64,000 nucleotides of DNA from Chryseobacterium sp. 52. Lineage in GTDB: Bacteria > Bacteroidota > Bacteroidia > Flavobacteriales > Weeksellaceae. This document shows, piece by piece, positions 35,412 through 42,907 of the stretch. A model generated the notes under the pieces. The model ran no database searches, was not told the DNA's origin, and saw only the letters and a list, made by a program, of their open reading frames with translations. Made by a program: the position numbers and the translations under genes. Where the stretch lies: contig NZ_PEEX01000001.1 in the NCBI RefSeq assembly GCF_002754245.1, forward strand, positions 2,770,001 through 2,834,000. The letters are read 5' to 3'. Position 1 is the first letter of the stretch, and the number at the start of each line of letters is the position of its first letter.

Positions 35412-35888
35412 TCATTTTGGCAGATGATGATCATATGCAGCCTTCAGACCTATCCTTTCATAAAAAGGGTTTTTAAGCTCTGGATTGTTAAATAGGCTCA
35501 GAGAGTCATTAATCTTTTTTGTAGATATTCCCGTTCCTTTATCGGCGGTTATTATAGTTAGTTTTTGATTATTTTTTATGATATTAAGTGCGGTCATTCT
35601 GTCACATTTAGTTTTCACGGTATTGTCTGGAATTGCATGACGTACAAAAGACAAAATACCTTCATTAATGTTATTGAATACACCACTTTTGGACATATCA
35701 GTAAAGGATGTCATTCTTTCTCTTGCAATTTCGGTAAAATTACAGGTAAAGGCATGACAATTACAGACAAAGGTCTTTTTGCGGCTTTGCAGAATCCCTT
35801 TGTCAATAGTATATCCTATGGAAATATAATGCAGATTGTAAATGTTCGGAAACAGACTTACAAAAAGCAATGTCCAGGCTTTCATCAA
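35412..35888 (-). pseudogene. Decayed histidine-kinase remnant
   Basis: A 158-codon frame with recognisable but damaged kinase features: IARERMTSFTDMSKSGVFNN resembles the dimerisation helix with the phospho-His lost, HAIPDNTVKTKCDRMT resembles an N-box, and NQKLTIITADKGTGIS resembles the G1 box (normally DNGxGI). The G2 box (GxGLGL) and the membrane sensor are missing; the 3' end IGLKAAYDHHLPK is the likely relic of GLxxI. It lies directly upstream of, and in the same direction as, the response regulator at 34737. Alternatively an unrelated small protein; the multiple weak matches favour a remnant. Confidence 0.5.
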
Positions 35889-36220
35889 TACATATATGAT
35901 CTATGCTTTCCGCTTGATTAGTGCGGAAATTTATTAATAATAGTCATTGTACAAGCCGAAGTTTTTTTAGTGTTTGGAATAATTGGGTACAATTTTTTTT
36001 CATTACATATTTCTACGTTTTGTGTCTTGTAGTTAAAGTGATTTTATCCAAGCTGTAAAAATAGCGATTTTATGTACATAAATTATCATAATGCGAAATA
36101 TTTGATGCGAATTTTATCTGCAGAAATAATGATTACGAATGTCATTTTTTGTAAGAAAACTTCTATGTTTAGTGAAATTTTATTCTACAGCTTTTGTTTC
36201 GGTATCATTTTGAGGAGCCT
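35889..36220. other. AT-rich stretch without a gene
   Basis: 332 bp, strongly AT-rich, no open frame of protein-like character on either strand and no strong hairpin. It probably contains upstream signals for the kinase remnant and for the short transcript at 36221. Confidence 0.4.
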
Positions 36221-36400
36221 TACCTTTGAGCCGTAATTTTGGATAAATTAATGATCTTATTATTAAGTATAAACGGTCAGCAGATGAATTCTAAAAACAC
36301 AGATGCAGAGGCTGAATGATTTGTTCCCACATTTGATTTTAGCCTTTGACAGAAATAATTACTTATTCAAATAAAAACCTCCCTAAAAAAGGGAGGTGAA
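36221..36400 (+). ncRNA. Possible short transcript with a 22-codon ORF
   Basis: Two TAnnTTTG boxes (TACCTTTG at 36221 and TAATTTTG at 36234) precede a terminator hairpin ACCTCCC/GGGAGGT at 36377-36397. Between them is an ORF of 22 codons, 36251-36319 (starts MILLLSINGQQ). A transcript of about 150 nt could be an mRNA for this peptide or a regulatory RNA. The hairpin also serves the minus-strand gene that ends at 36437 only if read from the other side. Confidence 0.35.
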
Positions 36401-36436
36401 TAAAAATTGACTGTATATTGAATAAAAACTCAATCG

Positions 36437-37084
36437 CTACTTGTTGGTTTCAAGCCATTTTAGCCTGCGTTGGTCAGGAAGGTGCTTTACTTTAAAGCCT
36501 TCAAAAACTGCAGTAAAGCCGTTTCCATCCGGGCATGCGGCCATCAAACCTACCATTACCGGAGTATTGTCCTGAAGATAGGCATTGCGCATCATCGTGT
36601 AATTTTTATCATCAAAAGAATAAAATACTTCCACAGCATCAAGCCTCCGTACTGCTTTTATCCAGACGGCAGACGGTATTTTGTCTAGGGTAATGACGCT
36701 CCAGTCGCTTGTCCCGTGGGTAACGACGGTGCTGAGGTTATACTTTCCATCCACGAATTCGATGCCGGCCTTTATATAATTCTCTTTGTCCGTTCTCAGC
36801 ATCAATCCCATTTGGTCAAATCGGGCTTTGTAGTTTCCGCTGATCTTTACTTTCGCCTCAAATTCTCCCCCATAGGTTGTGTAATAAAAAGGAGCATCAT
36901 CTACGGTGAAACCATAATGGGAAATTCTCCAGTAATCACTTTGTGGAGTCACAAACATGGATAAACTGTTATTTTTGATCTCCCATTTCTCAGGTTCATT
37001 GAACCAGTTCATCTTTTCCAATGTTTGTGCAAAGCTCTTCTGCATCAGGAAAAGAGTACAAAAACTTAAAACCAATCTCTTCAT
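36437..37084 (-). CDS. DUF1349 (concanavalin-like) exported protein
   Basis: 215 aa with signal peptide (MKRLVLSFCTLFLMQKSFAQ). LEKMNWFNEPEKWEIKNNSLSMFVTPQSDYWRISHYG, YYTTYGGEFEAKVKISG…FDQMGLMLRTDKENYIKAGIEFVDG and FEGFKVKHLPD follow the DUF1349 jelly-roll pattern, a family related to carbohydrate-binding concanavalin folds. It is divergent from the LuxR-type regulator at 37166. Role unknown, probably sugar-related in the periplasm. Confidence 0.88.
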   Translation of the reverse strand: MKRLVLSFCTLFLMQKSFAQTLEKMNWFNEPEKWEIKNNSLSMFVTPQSDYWRISHYGFTVDDAPFYYTTYGGEFEAKVKISGNYKARFDQMGLMLRTDKENYIKAGIEFVDGKYNLSTVVTHGTSDWSVITLDKIPSAVWIKAVRRLDAVEVFYSFDDKNYTMMRNAYLQDNTPVMVGLMAACPDGNGFTAVFEGFKVKHLPDQRRLKWLETNK

Positions 37085-37165
37085 TCTCTTAGCTGGGCGT
37101 AAATTATTATTTTAGCAAAAGTATAATTAAACCCATATTCCGCCAATACTGATAAATAACCATTT

Positions 37166-37909
37166 ATGGAAATCATAGAAAAACTGAACAGCAGACTCCT
37201 GGACAAAACGGCCGAAAAATGCCAGCTGGATCTGGAGGTGTATAAACAGAGAGCATTGGTGTATACGCAGATGGAAGGTGCTATATCAGTCTTAAGCGAT
37301 ATGCAGGCTGATAAAAGCTATGTGTACAAATCTAAAGCGGCACTGGAATTAGGACTGAATATGGAAGAAAGTTCAACGGTGATCGACTCTATCTGGGAAG
37401 AAGAGATTATTAAAAAGATACATCCGGACGACCGGCTCAAAAAATACATCCATGAGCTCAGGTTTCATGAACTGATGGATTCTCTGGATGCAGAAGTCCG
37501 GGCAGACTATTCTGTGCTCTCAAAGATCAGGATGAAAGATAAAGATAACGAGTACAGGCTGGTAAAACACCGTATGTTTTATATGTATTCTCCCAATAAC
37601 GGAAAGCTGAGATTTGCACTCTGTCTTTACAATATTGCACTGGATCAGACACTTCCTTCGGTTTCGGATTTTATGATCATCAATACAACCAAGGGGGAGG
37701 TTATCGTGAAAGACAAGCTGGATTATCAAAATATTCTTTCCAGAAGAGAACTGGAAGTATTGAAGTACGTGGGTGAGGGCTATGCCAGCAAACAAATAGC
37801 CGGACTTCTTTCCATAAGCATCAATACGGTAAGCAGACACCGTCAAAATATTCTTGAAAAACTGAAAGTGAAGAATTCCGTACAGGCATTTAAAGATAGT
37901 TTTTATTAG
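37166..37909 (+). CDS. LuxR-type transcriptional regulator with PAS-like N-terminus
   Basis: 247 aa. No receiver domain; residues ~40-170 have a PAS-like alpha/beta pattern (NMEESSTVIDSIWEEEIIKKIHPDDRLKKYIHEL…DNEYRLVKHRMFYMYSPNNGKLRFALCLYNI; the HPDD motif is common in PAS folds). HTH_LUXR at ~188-247 (LSRRELEVLKYVGEGYASKQIAGLLSISINTVSRHRQNILEKL). Ligand unknown. An 81-bp gap separates it from the DUF1349 gene. Confidence 0.9.
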   Translation: MEIIEKLNSRLLDKTAEKCQLDLEVYKQRALVYTQMEGAISVLSDMQADKSYVYKSKAALELGLNMEESSTVIDSIWEEEIIKKIHPDDRLKKYIHELRFHELMDSLDAEVRADYSVLSKIRMKDKDNEYRLVKHRMFYMYSPNNGKLRFALCLYNIALDQTLPSVSDFMIINTTKGEVIVKDKLDYQNILSRRELEVLKYVGEGYASKQIAGLLSISINTVSRHRQNILEKLKVKNSVQAFKDSFY

Positions 37910-38018
37910 ATAGAAGTTGGGTTTTTATGACAAATCCGAAAAGCTCACCATGTTTTTTTTATTCTTATCTTTAATTTTATAGATTAAATTTTTTCTATAA
38001 ACAAATGATGATAACGTA

Positions 38019-38375
38019 ATGAAAAGAAGTGAAGAGATCACCATTCAGTATTTTGATTTTCTTGAAAAGCATATTCAGGATGTGCTTTCCGGAACCGTTC
38101 CGGAATTTATGGAACTGAATGAAATAGCCAGGCAGCTTGCTGTATCCCACAAGCACCTTACAGATACTGTAAAAAAAGAGAAAGGGCAGCATCCCTGTTA
38201 TTTTTATGATGAGAAAATCATCCGTGAAGCCAAAGTGATGATTAAAGATTCAGACCAGTCAATCGCAGAGATTGCGAGAGTATTTACCTATGATCCGTCC
38301 AATTTTTCCAAATTCTTTAAAAAAATAACAGGGATTACGCCGGGAGAGTTCAGAAAGAGTAACAAAGTAAAATGA
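38019..38375 (+). CDS. Stand-alone AraC HTH protein
   Basis: 118 aa consisting only of the AraC DNA-binding module: ELNEIARQLAVSHKHLTDTVKKEKGQHPCYFY and SIAEIARVFTYDPSNFSKFFKKITGITPGEF. No sensor domain. Starts 110 nt after the LuxR-type gene, in the same direction. Comparable short AraC proteins act as simple activators. Confidence 0.85.
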   Translation: MKRSEEITIQYFDFLEKHIQDVLSGTVPEFMELNEIARQLAVSHKHLTDTVKKEKGQHPCYFYDEKIIREAKVMIKDSDQSIAEIARVFTYDPSNFSKFFKKITGITPGEFRKSNKVK

Positions 38376-38735
38376 CAAAAATCCTACTGGAATTTTTACA
38401 TAAACAAAATAAAAATAGAGAATAAAAGTCTTTTTAAAGAAGTTGAGTTCCCGTAAATTTTTACCCTGAAATAGATGAGTAAAAAATAATATTTTAGAAA
38501 TGAGGCAATTGTGAAAGCATTTGTCTTTTTTTTGTGATTTGTTTATGAATAGTGATTTATTGTTGTCTTTTTTTTGTTAAATTTAGGTTCACTAAAAAAC
38601 TAATTAACTCTTAAAACTTACAATAGGTCCAATGATAAGATAAAGTAATTTGATTGTCAGATCATAAGGTAAAATATCTTATTTGATGTATAATATTTAA
38701 TATAAGACATAAATTTTACAAGCTTTAAATAATTA
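38376..38735. other. Gene-free AT-rich stretch
   Basis: About 360 bp without a protein-like frame. Contains T-runs and a 'TGTTGTC' but no strong hairpin. The downstream gene has its own promoter at 38736. Confidence 0.4.
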
Positions 38736-38743
38736 TATATTTG
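38736..38743 (+). promoter_or_regulatory. TAnnTTTG box of the oxoamine-synthase gene
   Basis: TATATTTG, about 42 nt upstream of the ATG at 38785. Confidence 0.6.
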
Positions 38744-38784
38744 TTTCTTCAAACAACTAACATTAACAACTAACAACATTAAGG

Positions 38785-40041
38785 ATGAGTATCGATTTTA
38801 CAACAGCAACTTTTAAAGATTTTGAGAATATTCCGGATTATGATATTCTTCAAAGAGCAGAAATCTTTAGCGATTTTCTAGATTACATGAAATCTAACGG
38901 GCGTTTACACTACAGACTGAAAAACACTTCGGGAACCAATGCAACATTGAATGTGAAAATTGCAGAACAAAGCAGAGAATACGTAAGTTTTGTATCCAGC
39001 GATTATTTAGGATTTACACAGCATCCGAAAGTAAAACAGGCGGCTATTGAAGGGATAGAAAAATATGGAACAGGCACAGGAGCCACACCGCTTATCGGAG
39101 GATATTTTGACTATCATGACAGATTAGAGAAAAGAATTGCAGAATTCTTTGGAAGACACGGTGATGAGGCGGTGGTTTTTACGACCGGATATACGGCAAA
39201 CAGTGCAATGCTTCAGTGTCTGATGAAACAGGAAGATCTGGCTATTTTAGACATGGCAGTTCATGCCAGCGTACACGAAGGATGTGCTTATACCAATAAA
39301 AAAACGTTTCAACACAATAATTTGGAACATTTGGAACACATTTTGAAGACATCAGAGAATCAGTACCGTACGAAACTCGTTGTAATCGATGGTGTGTATT
39401 CCCAGGATGGGGATATTTCGCACACCAGAGAGATCTATGACCTTGTTAAGAAATATAATGCTTTCCTAATGGTGGACGATGTCCATGGTATAGGAGTATT
39501 GGGAGAAAGGGGGAGAGGAACCTTGGAGCAGACAGAATTGCTTAACAAAGTGGACATTATGACAGGAACTTTCAGTAAAACCTTTGGGAATCTGGGAGGA
39601 TACGTTATTGCAGATAAAAAAATCGCAACTTTCCTTAAATTCCAGTCACGTCAACAGATTTTTTCAGCTACAGCGCCACCTTCTTCAGCAGGGGTGATTA
39701 AAGCTATTGATTTAATAGATGAAGAACCAATCTGGAGAGAAAAACTTTGGAATAATATCAACTATTTCAAAAAAGGGCTTGATGATCTTGGACTTGACAC
39801 GGGAATTACCTGTTCAGCCATTGTTCCTGTGAAAATTGGAGATCCTCATATAACAGGTGACGTAGGAAGATTACTGATGGAAAACGGAATTTATACAAAC
39901 CCTATCATATATCCGGCTGTATCCAGAAAAGATGCACGTATCAGGATGAGTGTTACGGCCAGACATGAGAAGGAGCATTTGGATAAAACTTTAAATATAT
40001 TTGAAGATATCAATACAAAATTGCATATTGCAAAAAAATAA
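38785..40041 (+). CDS. PLP-dependent alpha-oxoamine synthase (serine palmitoyl- / cysteate acyl-transferase type)
   Basis: 418 aa. Motifs of the KBL/AONS/SPT family: YVSFVSSDYLGFTQHPKV, GTGTGATPLIGGYFDYHDRLE, the PLP-stacking VHASVHEG, DDVHGIGVLGERGRG and the PLP-lysine in GTFSKTFGNLGGYVIA. The family condenses an amino acid with an acyl-CoA or acyl-ACP. In Bacteroidota, members make sphingolipid (serine) or sulfonolipid (cysteate) bases; Chryseobacterium is known for sulfonolipids. The long N-terminal extension before the SSDYLG motif fits SPT-like enzymes better than glycine C-acetyltransferase. Which substrate is used cannot be told from the sequence. Followed 6 nt later by a TetR regulator. 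Confidence 0.85.
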   Translation: MSIDFTTATFKDFENIPDYDILQRAEIFSDFLDYMKSNGRLHYRLKNTSGTNATLNVKIAEQSREYVSFVSSDYLGFTQHPKVKQAAIEGIEKYGTGTGATPLIGGYFDYHDRLEKRIAEFFGRHGDEAVVFTTGYTANSAMLQCLMKQEDLAILDMAVHASVHEGCAYTNKKTFQHNNLEHLEHILKTSENQYRTKLVVIDGVYSQDGDISHTREIYDLVKKYNAFLMVDDVHGIGVLGERGRGTLEQTELLNKVDIMTGTFSKTFGNLGGYVIADKKIATFLKFQSRQQIFSATAPPSSAGVIKAIDLIDEEPIWREKLWNNINYFKKGLDDLGLDTGITCSAIVPVKIGDPHITGDVGRLLMENGIYTNPIIYPAVSRKDARIRMSVTARHEKEHLDKTLNIFEDINTKLHIAKK

Positions 40042-40047
40042 TAAATT

Positions 40048-40677
40048 ATGCCCAGAAAAGTAGTGCAAGGTCCCATCAGGGATAAAGAAAAAACCAAACA
40101 AAAACTGCTCGCCGCAGTAGGTAAAATCCTTAGAGTAAAAGGTTATTCAGGATTAAAAGTAAGCAAGATTGCAGCGGTAGCCGGTTTTGATAAAAAACTT
40201 ATCTACGAATATTTCGGTAGTACGGATAAGTTGATCGATGAATATATCAGATCTCAGGACTATTGGAGCAGAATAAACCAGGATTCAGTAGAAGTAGATC
40301 TTTCAGACGGAGGAAAAGAACTCTGTAAGAAAGCGGTGCTTAATCAGTTCGAAAGCTTTAAGAAAAACAAAGAACTTCAGAAGATTATTCTTTGGGAACT
40401 TTCTGAAAGCAAGCCAATCCTTAGAAAATTGGTAGAGCAGAGAGAAGAAGCCGGAGAAGTTCTGTTTGAGAATATTATCGATCCTTATTTTGGTGACCAG
40501 GCATTAAGAACAAGGGCAATTATGGCTTTGCTTGTTTCAGGAGCTTATTATCTTAATCTTTATACAGGATACAATGCCAGCAAATTTTGCGGGGTGGATC
40601 TGAAAAGCGAAGAAGGAAGAAAAGCTATTGAAGAAGCTATTGTAGAGCTAATTGACTTATCTTATGTAAAAAAATAA
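40048..40677 (+). CDS. TetR-family regulator
   Basis: 209 aa. N-terminal HTH ~15-65 (KQKLLAAVGKILRVKGYSGLKVSKIAAVAGFDKKLIYEYFGSTDKLIDEYI). The C-terminal ligand domain is hydrophobic helices (ALLVSGAYYLNLYTGYN). Starts 6 nt after the oxoamine synthase, so it is probably its autoregulator or senses a lipid or acyl-CoA; that is inference from position. Confidence 0.88.
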   Translation: MPRKVVQGPIRDKEKTKQKLLAAVGKILRVKGYSGLKVSKIAAVAGFDKKLIYEYFGSTDKLIDEYIRSQDYWSRINQDSVEVDLSDGGKELCKKAVLNQFESFKKNKELQKIILWELSESKPILRKLVEQREEAGEVLFENIIDPYFGDQALRTRAIMALLVSGAYYLNLYTGYNASKFCGVDLKSEEGRKAIEEAIVELIDLSYVKK

Positions 40678-40763
40678 TGATTAAAAGTTTTCTTATTTTA
40701 CCGAAAATAAATTTTTGTTGATAATTTGAAAACTTTTAATTTTCAGATTAAAACTATATTTCT

Positions 40764-40771
40764 TATTTTTG
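40764..40771 (+). promoter_or_regulatory. TAnnTTTG box of dnaX
   Basis: TATTTTTG ends 4 nt before the dnaX ATG. The start site would therefore fall at or next to the ATG, suggesting a leaderless or near-leaderless mRNA. Confidence 0.55.
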
Positions 40772-40775
40772 ACCA

Positions 40776-41861
40776 ATGGAAAATTTTATCGTATCTGCAA
40801 GAAAATATCGCCCCCAGCAGTTTGACACTGTAGTCGGGCAATCTCATATTACGGATACGCTGGAACACGCAATTGGAGAAAATCAGCTGGCTCAGGCCTT
40901 ACTTTTCTGCGGTCCCAGAGGTGTAGGTAAAACTACATGTGCCAGAATTCTGGCCAGAAAGATCAACGAAAAGGATGGCTCGGTGTCAGAAGACGGCTTC
41001 GCCTACAACATCTATGAACTGGATGCGGCGTCCAACAATTCCGTGGATGATATCAGGGAACTGATAGATCAGGTCCGCTTTGCGCCTCAGGTAGGTAAAT
41101 ATAAAGTATATATTATCGATGAGGTGCACATGCTGTCTTCGGCAGCTTTCAATGCTTTCCTGAAAACATTGGAAGAACCGCCTGCCCATGCTATCTTTAT
41201 TTTGGCAACTACAGAGAAGCATAAAATCATTCCTACCATATTATCCAGATGTCAGATCTATGATTTCAAGAGAATCACCATTGAAGATATTCAGGGACAT
41301 TTAAAAGGAATTGCTCAAAAGGAGAGTATTCAATATGAAGATGATGCTCTGTACCTGATTGCCCAGAAGGCAGATGGTGCCTTAAGAGACGCACTTTCCA
41401 TTTTTGACAGGCTTTCTACCTTTTCCCAGAAAAATATTACTCTGGCCAAAGCAGCAGAAGTCCTGAATATTCTGGATTATGATCAATATCTTAATATAGT
41501 AGACCTGGCCAAAGAAAACAAGATTCCTGAAGTACTTTTTGCTTTTAATGAAATTGTTAAAAAAGGCTTTGATCCCCATATCTTTATCGCAGGCCTAGGA
41601 AATCATTTCAGAGACCTGATGATGGCCCAGAATGCCCGGACCATAGAACTTATTGAGGTCGGGGAAAGGACCAAAGTAAAATTTGTTGAGCAAAGCCAGA
41701 AATGGAATGCCCAGCAACTGATTGACGCCGTCGAGATCTGCAACCATGCGGATATCAATTATAAGAACTCCAAGAACCCACGACTTACAGTAGAAATTGC
41801 ATTGATGCAGCTGTCTTCCCTGACAGCTAATTTAGGCGATACTAAAAAAAAAAATTCTTAA
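40776..41861 (+). CDS. dnaX: DNA polymerase III gamma/tau subunit, first frame (gamma-like)
   Basis: 361 aa. Clamp-loader ATPase: YRPQQFDTVVGQSHITDTLEHAI, Walker A GPRGVGKTT, ELDAASNNSVDDIRELIDQVRFAP, Walker B YIIDEVHMLS, SRC motif LSRCQIYDF, sensor 2 KADGALRDALSIFDR, and the domain-III helical part to ~350. The zinc-binding cysteines of E. coli DnaX are absent, as is usual in Bacteroidota. The frame ends …GDTKKKNS-stop just after an 11-A run (41844-41854). The rest of the protein continues in the -1 frame (to 42472), so either slippage produces both short and long forms or one A is missing from the sequence. Confidence 0.93.
   Translation: MENFIVSARKYRPQQFDTVVGQSHITDTLEHAIGENQLAQALLFCGPRGVGKTTCARILARKINEKDGSVSEDGFAYNIYELDAASNNSVDDIRELIDQVRFAPQVGKYKVYIIDEVHMLSSAAFNAFLKTLEEPPAHAIFILATTEKHKIIPTILSRCQIYDFKRITIEDIQGHLKGIAQKESIQYEDDALYLIAQKADGALRDALSIFDRLSTFSQKNITLAKAAEVLNILDYDQYLNIVDLAKENKIPEVLFAFNEIVKKGFDPHIFIAGLGNHFRDLMMAQNARTIELIEVGERTKVKFVEQSQKWNAQQLIDAVEICNHADINYKNSKNPRLTVEIALMQLSSLTANLGDTKKKNS
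41844..41854 (+). promoter_or_regulatory. dnaX: A11 slippery run in dnaX (frameshift site)
   Basis: Eleven consecutive A. Frame 0 stops two codons later (TAA 41859). A net -1 shift (equivalently 12 A) reads on through FLILAPFLSEKQEVKIPVK into the long second frame; a net loss of one A (10 A) hits TGA after about ten codons. E. coli and Thermus dnaX make gamma and tau by ribosomal frameshift or transcriptional slippage at A-runs. Confidence 0.7.
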
Positions 41862-42472
41862 TACTAGCTCCGTTTCTCAGTGAAAAACAGGAAGTGAAGA
41901 TTCCTGTAAAAGCGCCGGAGAAGAAAGACGTAAAAGAAGAACAGCCAGCCCAGACTGAAATCATTCAGGAAGCTGCTGTAAAAACTACAAAACCTCTGTC
42001 AAGACAAGGCGTATCTTCAGGTTTTAGCATCAATTCTTTTCTGAATAAAGAAGAGAAAGGAGCGACAGAAGAAACTACGATAGCTGTAAAAACAGAAAAT
42101 CTTCCCAAAAACCATTTTACGGAAACAGACCTGCAGATGGAATGGAAACTTATGCTGAAGCAACTGCAGACCAGAAGTAGTTTTATCTTTAATGCGGTGA
42201 AAGCATTTAAACTCCTCAAATCCGGGGAGAATACCATCAAAGTTTTATATCCTTCAGATTCTGCCAAAGTAGAATTTGATAAAATCGCCGGAGAATTTTT
42301 TAATCATTTCAAAACAAAGGTTCATAACCATGCTATTGAAATAGATTACCAGCGGGACTTCGATAATCTCAAAATCGAGGTGGTTACCAAAAGAAAAATA
42401 TTCGAAAAATTTATCGAGAAAAACCCACTATTGAAAGATCTTGACGATTTAATGAAGTTTGATTTGACATAA
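41846..42472 (+). CDS. dnaX: DnaX C-terminal (tau-specific) part in the -1 frame
   Basis: About 208 codons open from the A-run; the first standard start is GTG at 41894, but the residues before it already read as protein. A disordered, Lys/Glu/Pro-rich linker (IPVKAPEKKDVKEEQPAQTE) is followed by the tau-type globular end from ~FTETDLQMEWKLMLKQLQTRSSFIFNAVKAFKLLKSGENTIKVLYPSDSAKVEFDKI. This is the usual tail of flavobacterial DnaX, so it belongs to the upstream gene and is not a separate protein. In tau this part contacts polymerase and helicase. Confidence 0.85.
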   Translation, partial: KKKFLILAPFLSEKQEVKIPVKAPEKKDVKEEQPAQTEIIQEAAVKTTKPLSRQGVSSGFSINSFLNKEEKGATEETTIAVKTENLPKNHFTETDLQMEWKLMLKQLQTRSSFIFNAVKAFKLLKSGENTIKVLYPSDSAKVEFDKIAGEFFNHFKTKVHNHAIEIDYQRDFDNLKIEVVTKRKIFEKFIEKNPLLKDLDDLMKFDLT

Positions 42473-42521
42473 CTTATTTTGTATTTATCACAATTTTTTT
42501 TTGTCAGAGTAAGTTTTTTTA

Positions 42522-42529
42522 TATCTTTG
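42522..42529 (+). promoter_or_regulatory. Promoter upstream of the DAHP-synthase leader
   Basis: TATCTTTG (-7 box) with TTG at 42501-42503 placed 18 bp upstream as a -33 element. It gives a leader of about 370 nt before the ATG at 42908, or drives the small frame at 42553. Confidence 0.55.
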
Positions 42530-42552
42530 TCAAAGATTTTTGCAAAAAATAA

Positions 42553-42744
42553 CTTTTTGACAAAAACAAATTAGATTTAAAAGCTAAACAAACAGAAGTT
42601 TCAGAACTCAAGTGGAAAAATTATTACTCCCATATCTGTCTCATTTTGCACCCGCTAATTATTTTAGCGGTTATTTTAGTTTTTCTGCTTTCTATTATAG
42701 AAATTTCAGAACGTATTATCGATTTTATTGGTACTGCTAACTGA
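42553..42744 (+). other. 63-codon frame with one membrane segment, no standard start
   Basis: Reads …ELKWKNYYSHICLILHPL then LIILAVILVFLLSIIEI, a well-formed single transmembrane helix with flanking charges, ending IGTAN-stop. No ATG, GTG or early TTG precedes the helix in frame (in-frame stop at 42550). It starts about 20 nt after the promoter box. It may be a small membrane protein with a non-standard start, a frame damaged by an indel, or a chance frame. Confidence 0.35.
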
Positions 42745-42762
42745 ATTTCTTTCCAAAAAATA

Positions 42763-42792
42763 CAGGAGAATTAAAGTCCTTTTATTTTCCTG
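42763..42792 (+). terminator. Hairpin in the DAHP-synthase leader
   Basis: CAGGAGAA pairs with TTTTCCTG (one G-T). It follows the 42553-42744 frame; the T-run after it is weak, so it may end the upstream transcript or act as an attenuator. Confidence 0.35.
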
Positions 42793-42907
42793 ATTCCTTT
42801 AAAAACCCTTTGAACGGCATTTTTTGAAAAGATTTATAAAGTAAATTTTATAATGAAAGGACTATTGCTGTTAATTTTAAAAATATAAAAACAATAAATT
42901 TAAGAAT

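Noticed and set aside
41894..42472. Independent 192-codon gene after dnaX
   Set aside because: It has no own promoter or ATG, begins within the dnaX linker and encodes the usual tau tail in the -1 frame.
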